DNA from: Paramecium sonneborni
Lineage: Eukaryota > Ciliophora > Oligohymenophorea > Peniculida > Parameciidae
Assembly: GCA_905182985.1 (NCBI GenBank)
Contig: CAJJDN010000007.1
Location: forward strand, 341,179 to 405,178
DNA: 64,000 bases
Reading direction: 5' to 3'
In this document: positions 1-13,104 of the stretch, piece after piece
Numbering within the stretch: the stretch's first letter is position 1
How the letters are laid out: each line of letters opens with the position of its first letter
The notes under the pieces: generated by a model
Databases searched by the model: none
What the model saw: only the letters and a program-made list of their open reading frames with translations
Told to the model about the DNA's origin: nothing
Made by a program: the position numbers and the translations under genes

Positions 1-3000
1 GAACAATTGCATTTTTAAGAACTCATTTATAATGAAAGTAAGAATTAAATTAAGCAATTATAATTTGATTATGAAAAGGCATTAGATGTTGATTAATAGT
101 AAAAAGAATAGATATTATCACTAACATAGGAATATAGAGAAGCACTTGAAATAATAGAATCACATAGAAAATAAATAGATGAATTATAATTATAAATTGT
201 TATGTTAAAAACTGAGTCAACAAATGATACTAAATAAGAAAATGAGAAAATTAATATTTAAGTTTAATAAGGATAGTCAATAGTTTCACATTTAATGAAT
301 TTTCAAGCAAAAATAGATAATAATTAAAAGTATAGAATTAAATCTCCGTTTAAATCTTAAGTTAGCAAATCTCCTGGTAGATCTCCAAAAAAAAATAGTT
401 TTATATTAGATAGGTGGGAATAATTAAGATATTAAGAGAATTAATTAAAATCACAAATTATTTCACTAAAATATTTAGATTTTGATAAAGATTAATAACC
501 ATCTTAAACTAAAATAGTTTAAATAAGTGGTACTGATGATAAAGCTATTTAAACAGAAGATTAAGATTAGGATATATAAAATAGTATTAAAGAAAATTCA
601 AATTTTATTAATAGTTAAAATATTAATGTTTAAGAAAAGAGTAAAGTAGTATCTAATGATTTAGAATAAAAAATAACAATGGCTTTGAAATTAATTGAAG
701 ATAAAAAATTGGATGAAAATTAAAAACAATTATTGTGTAGGACTTTAAGTGAAAGTAAAGAAGTATGTGAATAGAATAAAACATTATCTTAGAAATTGAT
801 CACAATGAATAGATTGGATTCAATGAAAAAAATTTAATTAATGGAAAAGGAAGAGTTATGTCAAGAATTAGAGATGAAGTTATAATAAACAGTATAGGAT
901 TTTATTTCCATAATTTCAAATAATAAAAGGAAATTAAAGAGAGTATTGAAAAAGAATTCTTAGTTGATTGGAACCTTAAAATAAATAGAGAATAAATATG
1001 AGATTGTTATTAATGATGTAGAAGCAATAGAAGAAGAAGAAAGTCATATTATAAATTATATGAGTGAAGTAGTTTAAGATGGAGAAGAAGATTTGCTCAG
1101 TGGAAGAGAATCTTAATATTTTAATGAAGATGAATTTCGATAAGATTAATAGGAAAAATAATTAAGTAAAAAATCAATAGATATGGGAGATTCAATTTAA
1201 TTATAACAAAAATAATAAGAATAAGAATTTAAGTAAATTAATTCAGAAACTAGTCTTCATGAACAATAAAATAAACTTGACAATAGTTTTAATAATCTTC
1301 TTAATCGTAATGATTTAAATGATAGTTAAATGTAATTACATCAAACTTTAAGTAATACTGATGAAGAGAATTGTAGAGAATCTCGAGATTAGATAACATC
1401 TAATCATTAATAACATAATATGATAGAAAAAAATCAAGAATTGAAATCATCTATTGTTAGTAATCCAAAAATGAAAAGTAGTTTTAAAAAATAGTTATCA
1501 ATTCAAAAAATTACACAATCCATTAATGATCCTTCTAAATCTTCAAAACATCATAAGAAAAATCAAAGAAGTTATTAAGAAAATAATCACTAGAAAATAC
1601 AAAATAATAATTCTAAAAGTAATTTAAATAATTAAAGAGAAAAAGATGAAAATAATAAAATGACTTAAAGTTAAAGAAGTTTTGTTGAGTCAGAAAAAAA
1701 TAATTTAGAAGACGACAAAGATTGTGCTTTAAGAATTAATGATATCATATCATAATATAAAGATAAGTAATTGAAAAGTAAATTTGAAAATCAAATATTT
1801 AGATTCCCTCAGTCATAAAACTCGTTAATTTAATTTGCTATAAGAGAAATAACCAAAAAGATTTAGAAGAGTTTATAGTTAAAATACAGATGTAGCAAAT
1901 AATTTGTTTAAATAAGTGCTTAATAGCAAGAATTTGACCAAAACTTTATCATTTCTTCAATTTAACAAAATTATTAATTAAATTTTAACTGAAGTTTCTA
2001 AATAGAATGAAGGATATAAAATCCCTTTTCATGTTTGTATTTATGATTTTATAAAAAATAAATACGGATTTAAACAAGTTGCTGAAAAAAAAATTAGATA
2101 AGTATTAATATTTCTATTTTAAAGATTTATGAATTTATTGTCTTAGAAAAAGAAAAGAATATAAAAGTTTAGTTAATTTCAAAATATTGTAATATAAAAG
2201 ATGTAATTGATGAAGTTGCTTAAAAACTATTGATAGAAGCTTTTTTATTCTTTAATAATAAAATTGAATCAAATAAAACTGAATTTTAAATTACATACGA
2301 ATCAGCAAATGAATTTTTGAATGAAAAATGTTAACTTTGGTTATAAGTCAACTAGATACAGCAATTATAATCTTAATATAAAGCATAAAATTAATAATAT
2401 GGAACTAATAAATTTTGCATTAATTATGATTAATTTATTTTAAAGATTTTAGATTTTTACAATTTTAATAAGAAAGATTATTAAAGAATATTAGAAACTT
2501 TATTTAGAGCTGCTGATTTAGATGGGAATAAGCTTATAGAATATGAAGAAGTAATAAATATATATTAAAATTAGTTTAAAACTCTTTATAGAGCTATACA
2601 TATCTAATAAATGCAGACTGAAAATTTATTATAGATGTTTTTAAAAAATGCTGACTTTGCTGATGAACAAGGAGATAAATATTTAACTTTACCTAGATTT
2701 ACTGAAATGGCAATTGAATTAAATATATTTCCTAAAGATGCTGTTAAAAAATATGGAGAAGGATGTGAAAAAATCAAAGAACATTGGAAAAATGAAAAAA
2801 ATACTATAAAACTGAGATTTTTAGAAGCTAAATAATTTTCAAAAGTTAAACATACATTTTAAGAATTAGATAATTTAATTAATAATGATAAAAAAGAAAT
2901 TTAAAGTAAAATATTTCAAAATTCATAATTTTAGATGTTTTATGGATGAGTTATAAGCTTCTCAATGAATAATCTTTAAGAGTATAAATTAAGTAAAAAT

Positions 3001-3106
3001 CCTATTTATTTTTAGATTTTTAACTAAACAATGTCTTTTTGAATTATTACCATAGGAAATTCTATAAATTAATCATCATTATAAATAACTAGATACAATT
3101 GAATGA
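1..3106 (+). CDS. Large EF-hand protein, 5' end outside window
   Basis: The frame is open from base 1 and ends at TGA 3104-3106. Removing five introns (1778-1802, 2102-2124, 2551-2574, a 29-nt intron near 2904-2932, 2993-3015) leaves 993 in-frame codons plus the stop. The first ~590 residues are polar, Gln/Asn/Lys/Glu-rich and low in complexity. The C-terminal ~400 residues form a conserved block with one canonical EF-hand loop (DLDGNKLIEYEE; Ca ligands D1, D3, N5, E9, E12) and a degenerate second one. The same block, with the same intron directly after the EF-hand loop, occurs in the gene at 23201-27445, so the two are paralogues. Calcium binding is inferred from the loop. The conserved region upstream of it (HVCIYDFIKNKYGFK) was not assigned to a named family. 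Confidence 0.85.
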
Positions 3107-3213
3107 AATCTTAATAGATTATATTTATTTTAAATTTCTTTTTTAATATCTTAAATGTTTACACTTTATTTAGCGGAATTTTTATTAATAATTAATATAT
3201 TTTAATATTAAAA

Positions 3214-3698
3214 ATGGGAAACACTTAATTAACGGATCAATAGATTCTTTTATATAAGAATGAAACACAATGTACATCTTTTATTATATTAATAAAGTCA
3301 CCCCAGCTTAGATTAGAAGAATACATAAGAAATTCTAGTAGCTTGACACTAACAATAAAGGATTTGTGAGTGCAACAGATTTTATAAAAATTATTCAACA
3401 TCATAAATACAGTCCATTATTAATTTAATAGTTGATAGGAAGGAAATAACAAGAAATTGACTTCATTTAATTAGTAAGATTACTAAATGCCATTTAATTT
3501 GGTGATAAAAATACTTTGTTGGCAAAAATAATGGATTAGGACAGGGATGGATTGATTGGTACAGAGGATATTTAAAAAACAATAACAGTATTGAATCCTA
3601 GTTGTTTCAAAAATTCTTATGAGTTAGCTCAATAAGTAGTTAATGATAATGAAAAACTCACCTATAATAAAATGATTAAGTTGTTGATTGATGACTGA
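3214..3698 (+). CDS. Calcineurin B / CHP-like EF-hand protein
   Basis: One 26-nt intron (GTACATC...AAAG) interrupts a 152-residue protein. It starts MGNTQLTDQQ, a good N-myristoylation signal, followed by the typical calcineurin-B/CHP opening (TPAQIRRIHKKFQQLD). Two EF-hand loops can be read: LDTNNKGFVSATDF, which is degenerate, and MDQDRDGLIGTEDI, which has Asp at positions 1, 3, 5 and 12. In this family such proteins are membrane-tethered calcium sensors for the phosphatase calcineurin or for ion exchangers. At ~150 residues it is somewhat shorter than calcineurin B (~170), so a CHP-like or ciliate-specific regulatory role is possible. It lies 107 nt downstream of another EF-hand gene on the same strand. 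Confidence 0.85.
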
Positions 3699-3953
3699 TA
3701 AATTATTTTTTCTTAAATTTTAGCACTTTATAATAATATAATTTTTGTATTTTTTTCTAGAAAGATTTTGAGTACATGTCTTTTTTAATAAAAAAAATAA
3801 GTTTTAAAAAAATAACGTTGTTTAATTGTTATTTATTATGAACTAATTCAGAATTATTATTATATTTTTGAAATCTCGAATTCATAAGAATTTTAATCAA
3901 TATCTACAAATATATTATATTAATTCTTTAAATTATATTTGTTGATTAATTTT

Positions 3954-4607
3954 ATGGGCAATAATTGTTTGTAATCAAATTAGACCATAAATTAAAAAGA
4001 AAAAGTAATTCACATTAGGTGTTATCCTAATTTATTGGGTCCTAATAAATAAATTTTGCATCAATCAATTAAAAACCTATCATAAAATTTAGATACTTTT
4101 GAAGAAGACTTTTATAAAAATGAATTTTTTTTCGATTTTGCAAATGATAACAATAAAAACAATCAATTTGACAAAAATAAGTAAGACCTGACTATTTTGA
4201 ATGAAATCTAAGGAAATATTATTGAATGTCCTTCATTTGAAAATTCAGATGAATCCTAAAGTCAATACAAAACTAATCTAAACTCAAATTAAGAGGATGT
4301 TTTAAATTTTGCTTTCATAAAGGAGAAGAAAAAAAAGAAAGAGATAAGGTCTTTCAAAAATTCTAAAAAACCAGTACAGGAAAAACTTCAACTAAAAAGC
4401 ATATTAAAATAAAATAAATCAAATCGTTCATCCTTGTGCAGCTATTCTGATAGAAATGATAAATAATCTGTCTCATTCAACATTTTGCCAAGCAATAATA
4501 ATAAAAATGCAAGATCATTCTCACCAATAATTTATCCAACAAATATTCTAAAATCAAAGATAAAAACATAGAGCATGATTTTTATGTAATAATTTCCATA
4601 TAAATGA
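3954..4607 (+). CDS. Hypothetical protein with likely N-myristoylation
   Basis: A single intron-less frame of 217 residues ends at TGA. No family is recognised. The N-terminus MGNNCLQSNQ has Gly2 and Cys5, a pattern suited to myristoylation plus palmitoylation, so membrane attachment is inferred. The middle is acidic and Asn/Asp-rich. A basic run (KEKKKKKEIRSFKNSKK, about residues 122-138) and a Ser/Asn-rich C-terminal third follow. Low complexity and no hydrophobic span fit a peripheral membrane or scaffold protein. The 5' spacer from the preceding stop is about 255 nt. Confidence 0.6.
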
Positions 4608-4816
4608 TTTATTTTTTTTCAAATTTTTAAAATAAATATATGTAAATTATAAATCTTAATTATATGAAAGAATCATATATTGATTAAGATCCTTTTTAAA
4701 ACCTGTTAAGTTATTCCTAAACTATAAGTTAGATGTGAAAAATATTAGTACTTGTTTAGAGATTTATTTATTAAAAAAAATTAATTTAAATTAAATTAAT
4801 ATAACAATAAAAAATA

Positions 4817-6445
4817 ATGCATACATATGATATTAATACAGAAATTTTGACTCCAAGATTTTTAGAAGCTTGTAGAAGAGAAGGATTTCATGAAAGTGAA
4901 CTGATAAAAAAAACTAAAGCTTAAGTGACACAATTGGTAAAATAAAAAGATTAATCTCTTAATGATGAATTCATCTGTGAAATTGAAAAGCATTTAGAAG
5001 AAAAGAGAAAATAAAAAATAGATTTGGTAAGAGCATAGAGATAGAAAATACTTTAAGAGAATGGAACAAGAAGTTAGAGTTTGCATAATCAATCTTAATT
5101 AAATTTTAGTTCAATAAGTTATGCAGAAAAATAATAAAAAATATTAGAAAATATTAAAAGAAGGCAGTAAATTGAAATTGATAAAATGGTTGAGTAAGAA
5201 CAACTCAAAGAATAATAGGAAAAGGATATGCAATAGAAATTACTAAAATAACAATTAAAAGAGTAACAGTTGCAGGAAGAGTTTAAAAGGAGAAGAGAAT
5301 ATAATGAGATGAAAAAATAATAATTAGAGAAGGAAAAATTGAAAAAGGAATAAAGAGAGTAATAGATTTAGGAATAAAAGATAAAAGAGAGTGAAATGAA
5401 AGAATAAAAAAGGAAATAACGAGAGCTAGAAATTTTGTAAAGATCAAAGTTGGAAGCCGAATTCAAAGAAAAAGATAGAAAATAAAAATAAGATTAAATT
5501 TTAAGAGAATAGGAACAATTTTAATTTGAGTAATCGAGATAATAAGAATAAAAAAAACAATAAATAGAAGAAAAAGAGAAAAAAAGATTATAATTAATAG
5601 AGTTCAAGAATGAGGAGAGAAAAAAATTTGCAGATTTAGAAAGAAAGGAGTTTGAATAAAAGTTAGAAAAGGTAAAAAAATATAATGAAGATATGATGGA
5701 AAGAAAGAGACAGGATTATTTAAAAAAAGAAGCTTAAGTAGAAGCAAAAAGAAAAGATTTTGAACAATTTTTAGATTATGTTAAGTAGCAGAAGTAAAAA
5801 TAAAATTTGGATAAACAGTAGCAAATAAATAAAATTTTGGTAAAAAGTAGTTTAATTTTAAGTAATTGAATTTAACAAAGGAGGAAGAGAAGAGGAAAAA
5901 GTATGAGATAAAATAAAATGAGTATTTCAAAAAGAAAGAATTAATGGATGAATTTTAAAGGTAATAAATGGAAGAGAAGATAAAGAAATATGAGGAAAAG
6001 GAGAAGAGAATAAAGTAAATATTATTTAACAATGAATTTATGTAAGAACAATAAAGGAATGAATTGGAGAAAAAATTAAGTAGAACTTAGGATAAGCTTA
6101 TAAATTTGAATAGTAGAAAAGAATTTGAGCATAAGTATAGGTAATATTTAATAGAATAAGATTAGAACTACTTAATAGATAATAAAAGAGATAGATACTG
6201 AAGATAATGTTAGAAGAATGGAATAATTAGGTGGATATCGAAGATTGAAATTAGAAGAGAAAATGTGTAAAGATGATGAGAAATGTTAATAGATGAGAAA
6301 GGATAGAGAATAGATTAGTAAATTGGCAGATTTAATAAGAAAGGAAGCAGAAGAGAAGAGGAAATAATTTATGTTAGATTATGAAAAGAGAAAAAGAATG
6401 CAATCTGATGGATTTAGGAAGATGAATTCAACGATGGGATAATGA
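4817..6445 (+). CDS. Long coiled-coil (KEQ-rich) protein
   Basis: Two introns (5840-5862, 23 nt; 6141-6165, 25 nt) leave 526 codons plus stop. Apart from the first ~30 residues (MHTYDINTEILTPRFLEACR...), the protein is one continuous Lys/Glu/Gln/Arg-rich helix like trichohyalin or ciliary CCDC proteins. Many of the Gln are TAA/TAG codons. Such proteins in ciliates are often basal body, axoneme or cortical components, but nothing here shows that directly. The TGA stop lies only 10 nt from the stop of the convergent Rab gene, so the two transcripts must overlap or have almost no 3' UTR. Confidence 0.8.
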
Positions 6446-6455
6446 TTAAGTTTAT

Positions 6456-7098
6456 TCAACAACACTTTTATGGTTATGTATTATCCACTTAATCTTGAGT
6501 AAAAATTCTAAGTCTTAGGGATTAATCATTATTTTGAATTCTTTTAGAGAGAATTTGATTAACAAGTTCTTAATACATTTCTTTGACTTAAGTTCCTGTT
6601 TTAGCAGAGCATTCATAATATTTGACAGAGTACTAAAACTAAATTAAATGACATACAAGTTATGCCAATTCTTGACCTTCAGAAGTTGTTACATTTCTGT
6701 TTTCAAGATCACATTTATTGGCTACCAATATAATAGATATTAGTTAATTATCTACTTAATCCTTGAGGTAATCCATCCAAGTTTAAACTTGATTGAATGA
6801 ATCACGATCAACGACACTATAGACCATAGGAATTCCTTGTGCATTTCTATAATAAATAGGAGCTATATATCGAAATCTCTCTTAGCCTAGAAATGAAAAC
6901 TTATATAAAAACACCTGCAGTATCCCAGACTTAGACTGTAAGTTGTGAATCACCATTTGTAATTATTTTTTATTTGTATTCAACTCCAAGAGTGGCGTGG
7001 ATTGCATCATCAAATTTATCATCAATATAACGATTCAAGAGAGAGGATTTGCCAACACTTCTTTCACCAAGCATAAGAATTTTTACTTTATCTTACAT
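6456..7098 (-). CDS. Rab-family small GTPase
   Basis: Introns at 6633-6656 (24 nt) and 6887-6914 (28 nt) leave 196 residues, the usual Rab length. The G motifs read GERSVGKSS (P-loop), WDTAGQE (split by the 28-nt intron), NKCD and ECSAKTG. The C-terminus ends in KCC, a double-Cys prenylation signal, so the protein should cycle on membranes in vesicle traffic. The effector region (ATLGVEYKQKII) is Rab-like, but the subfamily cannot be fixed by eye. The gene starts 146 nt from the divergent DUF4215 membrane-protein gene, so they probably share a promoter region. Confidence 0.95.
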
Positions 7099-7244
7099 TT
7101 ATAATTTATATTGATTCTAAACAATAATCTAAAATAGAAATATACTTAAAATATAGAGTATAACCTTATTGATATTTTTACTGAATTTAAACTATTATAA
7201 TTTAGAGAAGCAAAACAAAGAAAAGTATAATAATAATAATATTA
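7099..7244. promoter_or_regulatory. Short divergent intergenic region (Rab / Cys-rich membrane protein)
   Basis: These 146 nt separate two divergent start codons and must hold both promoters and 5' UTRs. The stretch is almost pure A/T, with a run of TAA/TTA triplets next to the right-hand ATG. No specific motif is claimed. Confidence 0.5.
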
Positions 7245-10200
7245 ATGATAACTATTTTTTTATTACTTATACTCTCCAGAGCTTAACCATGTACAGCTCC
7301 ATCATCATTTCTTACTAACACTTTAATTGGAGTCTGCTCACCAGACAATTCTGTTGATACTTATTCATATCCTTTAACCATCACTAATGGTAATGAATAC
7401 ACGGTCAGGTATTTATCAATAAATTAATATCATAGTGGCTGGTTCTAATTGGATAATAAAGGTACCGATAAATAAGGATTATTCAGTGTATAAGAAAATG
7501 GAATCAGACTTGGATTAGTTGTACATGATGAAATTATTGATTTCTTATATGATTCTCATACTGTTTCAAAACCCTTTGTCTACACTGTTAAAAGATGGTT
7601 TTTAGCTGTAGCCACTCTAAGCTATAGTACTGGTTATGTTAATTTTTATGTATGGTTACCTATGAATGACTTAAGAATAACCCAAGCTCCAACATTAGTA
7701 GGTATAAATTTTAATACACCAATTACCAATGATGCTAAATTGAACATAATGTATTTCTCTACATATTCAATTTTCTGTGGGGTATATTGATATTTAAATT
7801 AGCGAGCCAATAATGTTCTATTTTACGATGCTTATTATGAAAGCGATAATAATTATAATTGGTTAAATCTAGCATTTCTCTCCAATTCTATTGATAATGT
7901 GCATCACTATACATTTGAAGATTAAATTGGGTAAAAAGTCAAAGGATCACATAACAACGGCTATTTAGGATCAACTAGAGGAGTAGATGCTAATGATCCA
8001 ACACCTGGATAATATATTCAATTGGGCTCACTTCAATATGTCACACTTCCTACTGCACTTTTATCAAATACTCATCAATCTATTAGCTTTTGGTATTGGT
8101 CTAATATTGTTGTTTCTACTGATGCCTTTGTAGAACCTTCTGGCGATACAACCACTGAAGCCATCATTTTTCGAAGAGTTTATGGTGGATCTTAAGATCA
8201 ATTTCAAATCTTGACTACTGCTACTGCTCCCTATACTATTCGATTAAATTATGGAACTGTTAAATCACCTATATCTATCACTCCTACTGTTATTGCCTCA
8301 ACATGGACATATATCTCCATATCATCTGCTTATGTTGATGCTGCTATTGGCCTTAGCAAAATTTATTATAGTGCTTATGTCAATGGAGCTGTTTAAACAC
8401 ATACTTAAACTACACTTTCCATTAAATATGATGAAAGTCTAAATGATGTACTCTATATTGGAGATCTTAAAAATTAATTTAGTTCAGGTTCTATGAGATT
8501 AGCTCACTTAGATATTAGATCTTCCTATGTTAATTATTATAGTGCTTCCTCTGTTAAATGCAAAACTAACTGTTTACACTCTATCAATTCCTATACTTAA
8601 TAATAATGTTTTAAATGTACCAATTTTTTATAAGCTGGATCGTGTGTTGCTGCTTGTGTTTCAGGTTCTACTGGATATTAATCTGCTATTTTACCACTTT
8701 GTAGGTCTTGTATTTATTAATGTAATGAATGTTCAAATGCTGCTACTTGTACAAGTTGTAACAATGGATATTATTTGTAAGCCACAAATTGTGTATTAGC
8801 AGCTAATTGTAATGTTGGATATTTAGCTGATCCTGTATCTAAAAAATGTACATAATGTGGTGATGGTGTGTTATAAGGAGCAGAATTGTGTGATGATGGT
8901 AATTTCATAAATGATGATGGATGCACAGATTGCAATATTGATAGTGATTATACTTGTAGTGGTGCTCCTAGCATCTGTATAAAAAAATGTGGTAATTAAG
9001 TATTAGATGCAGGTGAATAATGTGATATAGGTTTATAATTTATAAATGGTTGTATAAATTGTTAATTAGAAGAGGGATATTATTGTACTGGTACAACATG
9101 TAAATTGCTTTGTGGAGATGGCAAAAGAGTTAATGAAGATTGTGATGATAATAATTGGGTGAGTAATGATGGTTGTTCAAAATGCAAAGTAGATTTTGGA
9201 TATCAATGTTCTGGAGGATCAGCTACAAACAAAGATACTTGTACTAAATAGTGTTCTAATGGATCATTAGATTAGAGTGAATAATGTGATGATAATAATT
9301 CAAACAATAATGATGGATGTGGATATTGTAGAATCTAGGTTGGATATCAATGTACAAATAATGTTTGTATAAGTTTATGTGGAAATGGTTTAATTGATGA
9401 TTTAGAATAATGTGATGATAATAATTCTTTATTGGGTGATGGATGTTCATATTGTTTGATAGATTACGGTTATAAATGTGATGAAAGTTTGACTTCATGT
9501 GATTAAATAAATGTTACATGTGGTGATTCCTATAAGAGTTTAAGTGAATAATGTGAGGATGGCAATATTGAAGTTGGAGATGGTTGTTCTGAGACATGTT
9601 AAGTAGAGAGTGGTTATGAATGTCTATAGGGATTATATAGATATTCATTAAGCATATGTTAACCAATATGTGGAGATGGTATTAAAATGAACTCTGAAGA
9701 ATGTGATGACGGAAATAAAATAGATGGAGATGGTTGTAGTAGAAATTGTCAAAGAGAAACTAAATGTGGAAATGCAATTAGAGAAAATTCTGAATTTTGT
9801 GATGATGGAAATCTAGTTGATATGGATGGATGTACTAATTGTATACCTGATCCTGGTTATAGTTGTAATTTAATTGAAGGAGGTACTGTTGATAAATGTA
9901 ATAAATGTTCTGATAATTGTGAATAATGTACATCTGATGGTTAACAATGTCTTTTTTGTTTTTATGGTTATTTTCTATACAATTATGAATGTTATTCATA
10001 ATGTCCATAAGGATACTATTATCTTGATACATGTTAACCATGTCCAGATAATTGTTTAGAATGCTATGCAAATGTATGCACTCAATGTAGCATGTAAACT
10101 TATTTATTTAAGGAATAATGCATTTAATAATGTATTGATGGATATTTTGAATAATCTAATGGTGTATTAGGTAATAGTTGTATTAAATGTTATGCACCAT

Positions 10201-12338
10201 GTAATATCTGTCAAAATGAAGTAATTTGTGAAGAATGTGATGCAGGTTATCGAGTCGAAGAAAATTAATGTGTTCCTTGTAATTTCGATAAGAATTGCAT
10301 GAGATGTGATCTTGATAATTGTCTTGAATGTTAAGTTGGTTATCAACCTGATGGTCAAGAATGTGTTAATATTGAGCCTAATTGTGGAGATGGATTACAT
10401 GCCCTTTCTGAATAATGTGATGATGCTAATCTCTCGGGCGCTTGTATTGATTGTAAAATTAAAAGTGGATTCAATTGCATTCTAGAATAAAATGAAGGTC
10501 CTGATATCTGTTATGAATTAAAACCTCTGCAAGTCTCTCCTTTCATCGATGAAATTCACTTTGATAAATTATATTTAGTCTTTAATCGACCTTTATCTTA
10601 AGTCTACAATTTCACTGAATTAATTTTAATTAATATTCCTGATTTACCTGATTACTAATACGATATTAAATAAATAGATATGTATTTAATCGAAATCAAC
10701 TTTACTTATTTTGACACCGTCTAGAACATTTTTGCTTCTATTAACTTTACTTAACCTAATAATTTTCAAGATAAATTTGGATGGTCTCTTGTTGGATTGG
10801 CTAATGATTCAGATAGTAAAATTGCCAAAGTAGGCTTGATCAAAACTCAATTAAATTATTTTATCTACTACACAGAAGACGAAATCTATTTCAGTGATAC
10901 ATTAAGTTACATTACCTTAACATTTCTTATTTTTAGCATTATATCAGCATTTGTTTATTCTTATAAGATTGGCAGTGGACAAGTGTGGCAAATTATATAA
11001 TCTCTATAATTGATCTCATTATTAAGGTTAATAAAATTAAGATATTCTTTACATATTGATAAGGTTTTTGATGTGTTAAACTATTGTAACTTTTCATTTA
11101 TACCTAATATATTCCTATTTTTTATGGATGTTCCTAAATAAAATACAATTAAATTTTAAATTGAAGACTATCCTTCATAGTTTCTACTAAGTGCAGGTGG
11201 AAGATACATAAGTTTTATCGTCTATGTCCTTATACTGTGGGCTGTAATTAAAATAATGATAAAATTTATTCATTGGGAAGTGATTCTAAATAGATTAGAA
11301 GATATTGATGAATACATGAAATTTTAAGCATTTATTAGAATATTTGAGATGATGTTCCTTGATTTAATGATTTCAACAGTTTAGACCTGTCAAAATTACC
11401 AAACCATATTTGACATTATCAATATAACTGTTGCAGGTATATTCATCATTTTAAGTGGTATTGCATTTGTTTTAACCTATAAATTTATATTGAAACATGA
11501 TAATGCTTATACATTTGAATGGCTTCATCTATATCTTAGTTGCTTATATGATGGATATGAACTAAGAACAAAATTAGGAAGATTATTTATTTATGTCCCT
11601 TATATTAGAAAAGTAATTTATGCTTGCATATTCTTACTTCCTTCTTAATTAATCTAAATTATTACTTTGGGAGCTTTAAGGATTGTTATTTATTTTCCAC
11701 TTTATAAATACAATCCATTCATTTCTAAAATTATATTATATAAATAAACTACCCAAGCCATATTTGATACTTTATGTTTTGTAAGTGGTCTATTATATTT
11801 AAATATTGATGATACTAAATAGGTGAAAGTATCTAATGGATGGTATATGTTGATGACAATTCTTATAACAATTATTAATTACACAATTTGGAATATTGTG
11901 TTGATATTTGTTAAAATAAAGTCCCCTAATTATTTGTTGGATGATTTTGAAATAGAAGAAGAACCGAAATTCAAAAGCAATCAAATTGTTCCTATGGATT
12001 ATATACCTCCTGAAGATGGTTAAAATAATCCATAAATAATGCCCGAAGGCTATGAAAAACCACCTAATGTAGGAATTGCATAAATTGCTCCTGAAAAATA
12101 ACCTAAGGAATAAGATATTATTAGTGTTCAAAGTAGCAACGATTAATAAAATAAAGATATATTAGATCCTAATGAAGAAAAAAAAAAATTAAATGAAGAG
12201 AAAAAAAGATTGGAAGAAGAATAAAGACTTAAAGAAAAGGAAGAAAGAAAAAAGACATATATGGAAAGAAAAACAACATAAAAATTAAAGGAGTAAGAAG
12301 AGCAAAAAGACGAACTAGTTGATGATTTTTTTGGTTGA
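7245..12338 (+). CDS. Large Cys-rich (DUF4215 / Myxo-disulfide type) membrane protein
   Basis: One 21-nt intron (7782-7802, containing an in-frame TGA) leaves 1690 residues. The order is: a signal peptide (MITIFLLLILSRA); a ~400-residue beta-rich N-terminus whose second half (SISFWYW ... YVNGAV ... LYIGDL) resembles LamG/concanavalin-A-like domains; a Cys-rich region at about residues 426-1080; then about five or six hydrophobic spans between ~1215 and 1550 and a charged Pro/Gln/Lys/Glu-rich cytoplasmic tail. The Cys-rich region repeats CGDG...EECDDGN...GDGCS...C, the DUF4215/Myxococcus disulfide-repeat signature, and grades into furin-like CX2C units. The layout suggests a surface adhesion or sensing protein. 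Ligand and role are unknown. Its stop is 7 nt from the convergent gene's stop. Confidence 0.9.
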
Positions 12339-12345
12339 AAACAAA

Positions 12346-13104
12346 TCATAGATTAAATTATTCAAAGTCTTTTTCATTGTCAAATTCTAGTACTAATTCA
12401 TGTATTTCTGACTCCTTTTTACATTCTAATCTCACTACATTATCTTCTTTTTTTGTTTTCTATTTTTCAACTAATCCTTCAAATATATCAGGTCTGTTAT
12501 AAAAAAATAATAATACTCAATTTTTATTTTATGATTTTCTCCATCTTTTGTTATTATTAAAGTAATTTCCTTATTATCATGTTCTTTATCACCTATTTTT
12601 ATTTTTTTTAATTTATTCTATGTATCTATATCATAAAATTTACATGTAAAATTTCACTTTTTTAACAGGTTTCCTAATTAGGAGAAGCTGTTGATTTATC
12701 TCCTTTTCGTATTGATTTAAATTCTATTATTGGACTCACTAACCCAAAATTGTTTTTTTATTGCTAAGGTAATTATAAACTATTTAATGGTTAAGTATTG
12801 TAAAATAATTTTTCTTATTGAGTATTGAATATATTAGTGGGCAAGAACTTTTTAGGAGGTGTTGACAGTTTTTAATCAGATCCAACTTATTCAAATGATG
12901 GAGGTGGTGCAGTAATTACTATTTTTGTACTTTAATTATTCTCTTTATGTTTTGGGCCTTTGATCTTCAAAATTCTTTTATATTTCCATATCATTACTTT
13001 CTCTCCTAAATTTCTTCTTGAGTGTTATTAATACCGACTACTGGTAAAGCTTCTTCATCATCTACATCCTTTCCAATGTCAAATTATGGTTTTCTTTTGG
13101 ACAT
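12346..13104 (-). CDS. Hypothetical protein
   Basis: Starts MSKRKPQFDIGKDVDDEEA and ends ...FDNEKDFEQFNL before TGA. Two introns are clear (23 nt near 13005; 23 nt GTATTATT...ACAG near 12515). A third must lie near 12635-12670. A 32-nt GTG...TAG intron there restores the frame and gives 226 residues, but the exact junction is uncertain. The protein is hydrophilic, with a Pro-rich middle (PPPSFEQVG, STPPKKFLP) and an acidic/basic C-terminus. No family is recognised. It converges on the Cys-rich membrane protein gene with 7 nt between stops. Confidence 0.6.

Noticed and set aside
9256..10358. Several open frames on the minus strand inside the Cys-rich gene
   Set aside because: They are low-complexity His/Ile/Asn translations opposite the repeated TGT-GAT codons and have no protein-like features.
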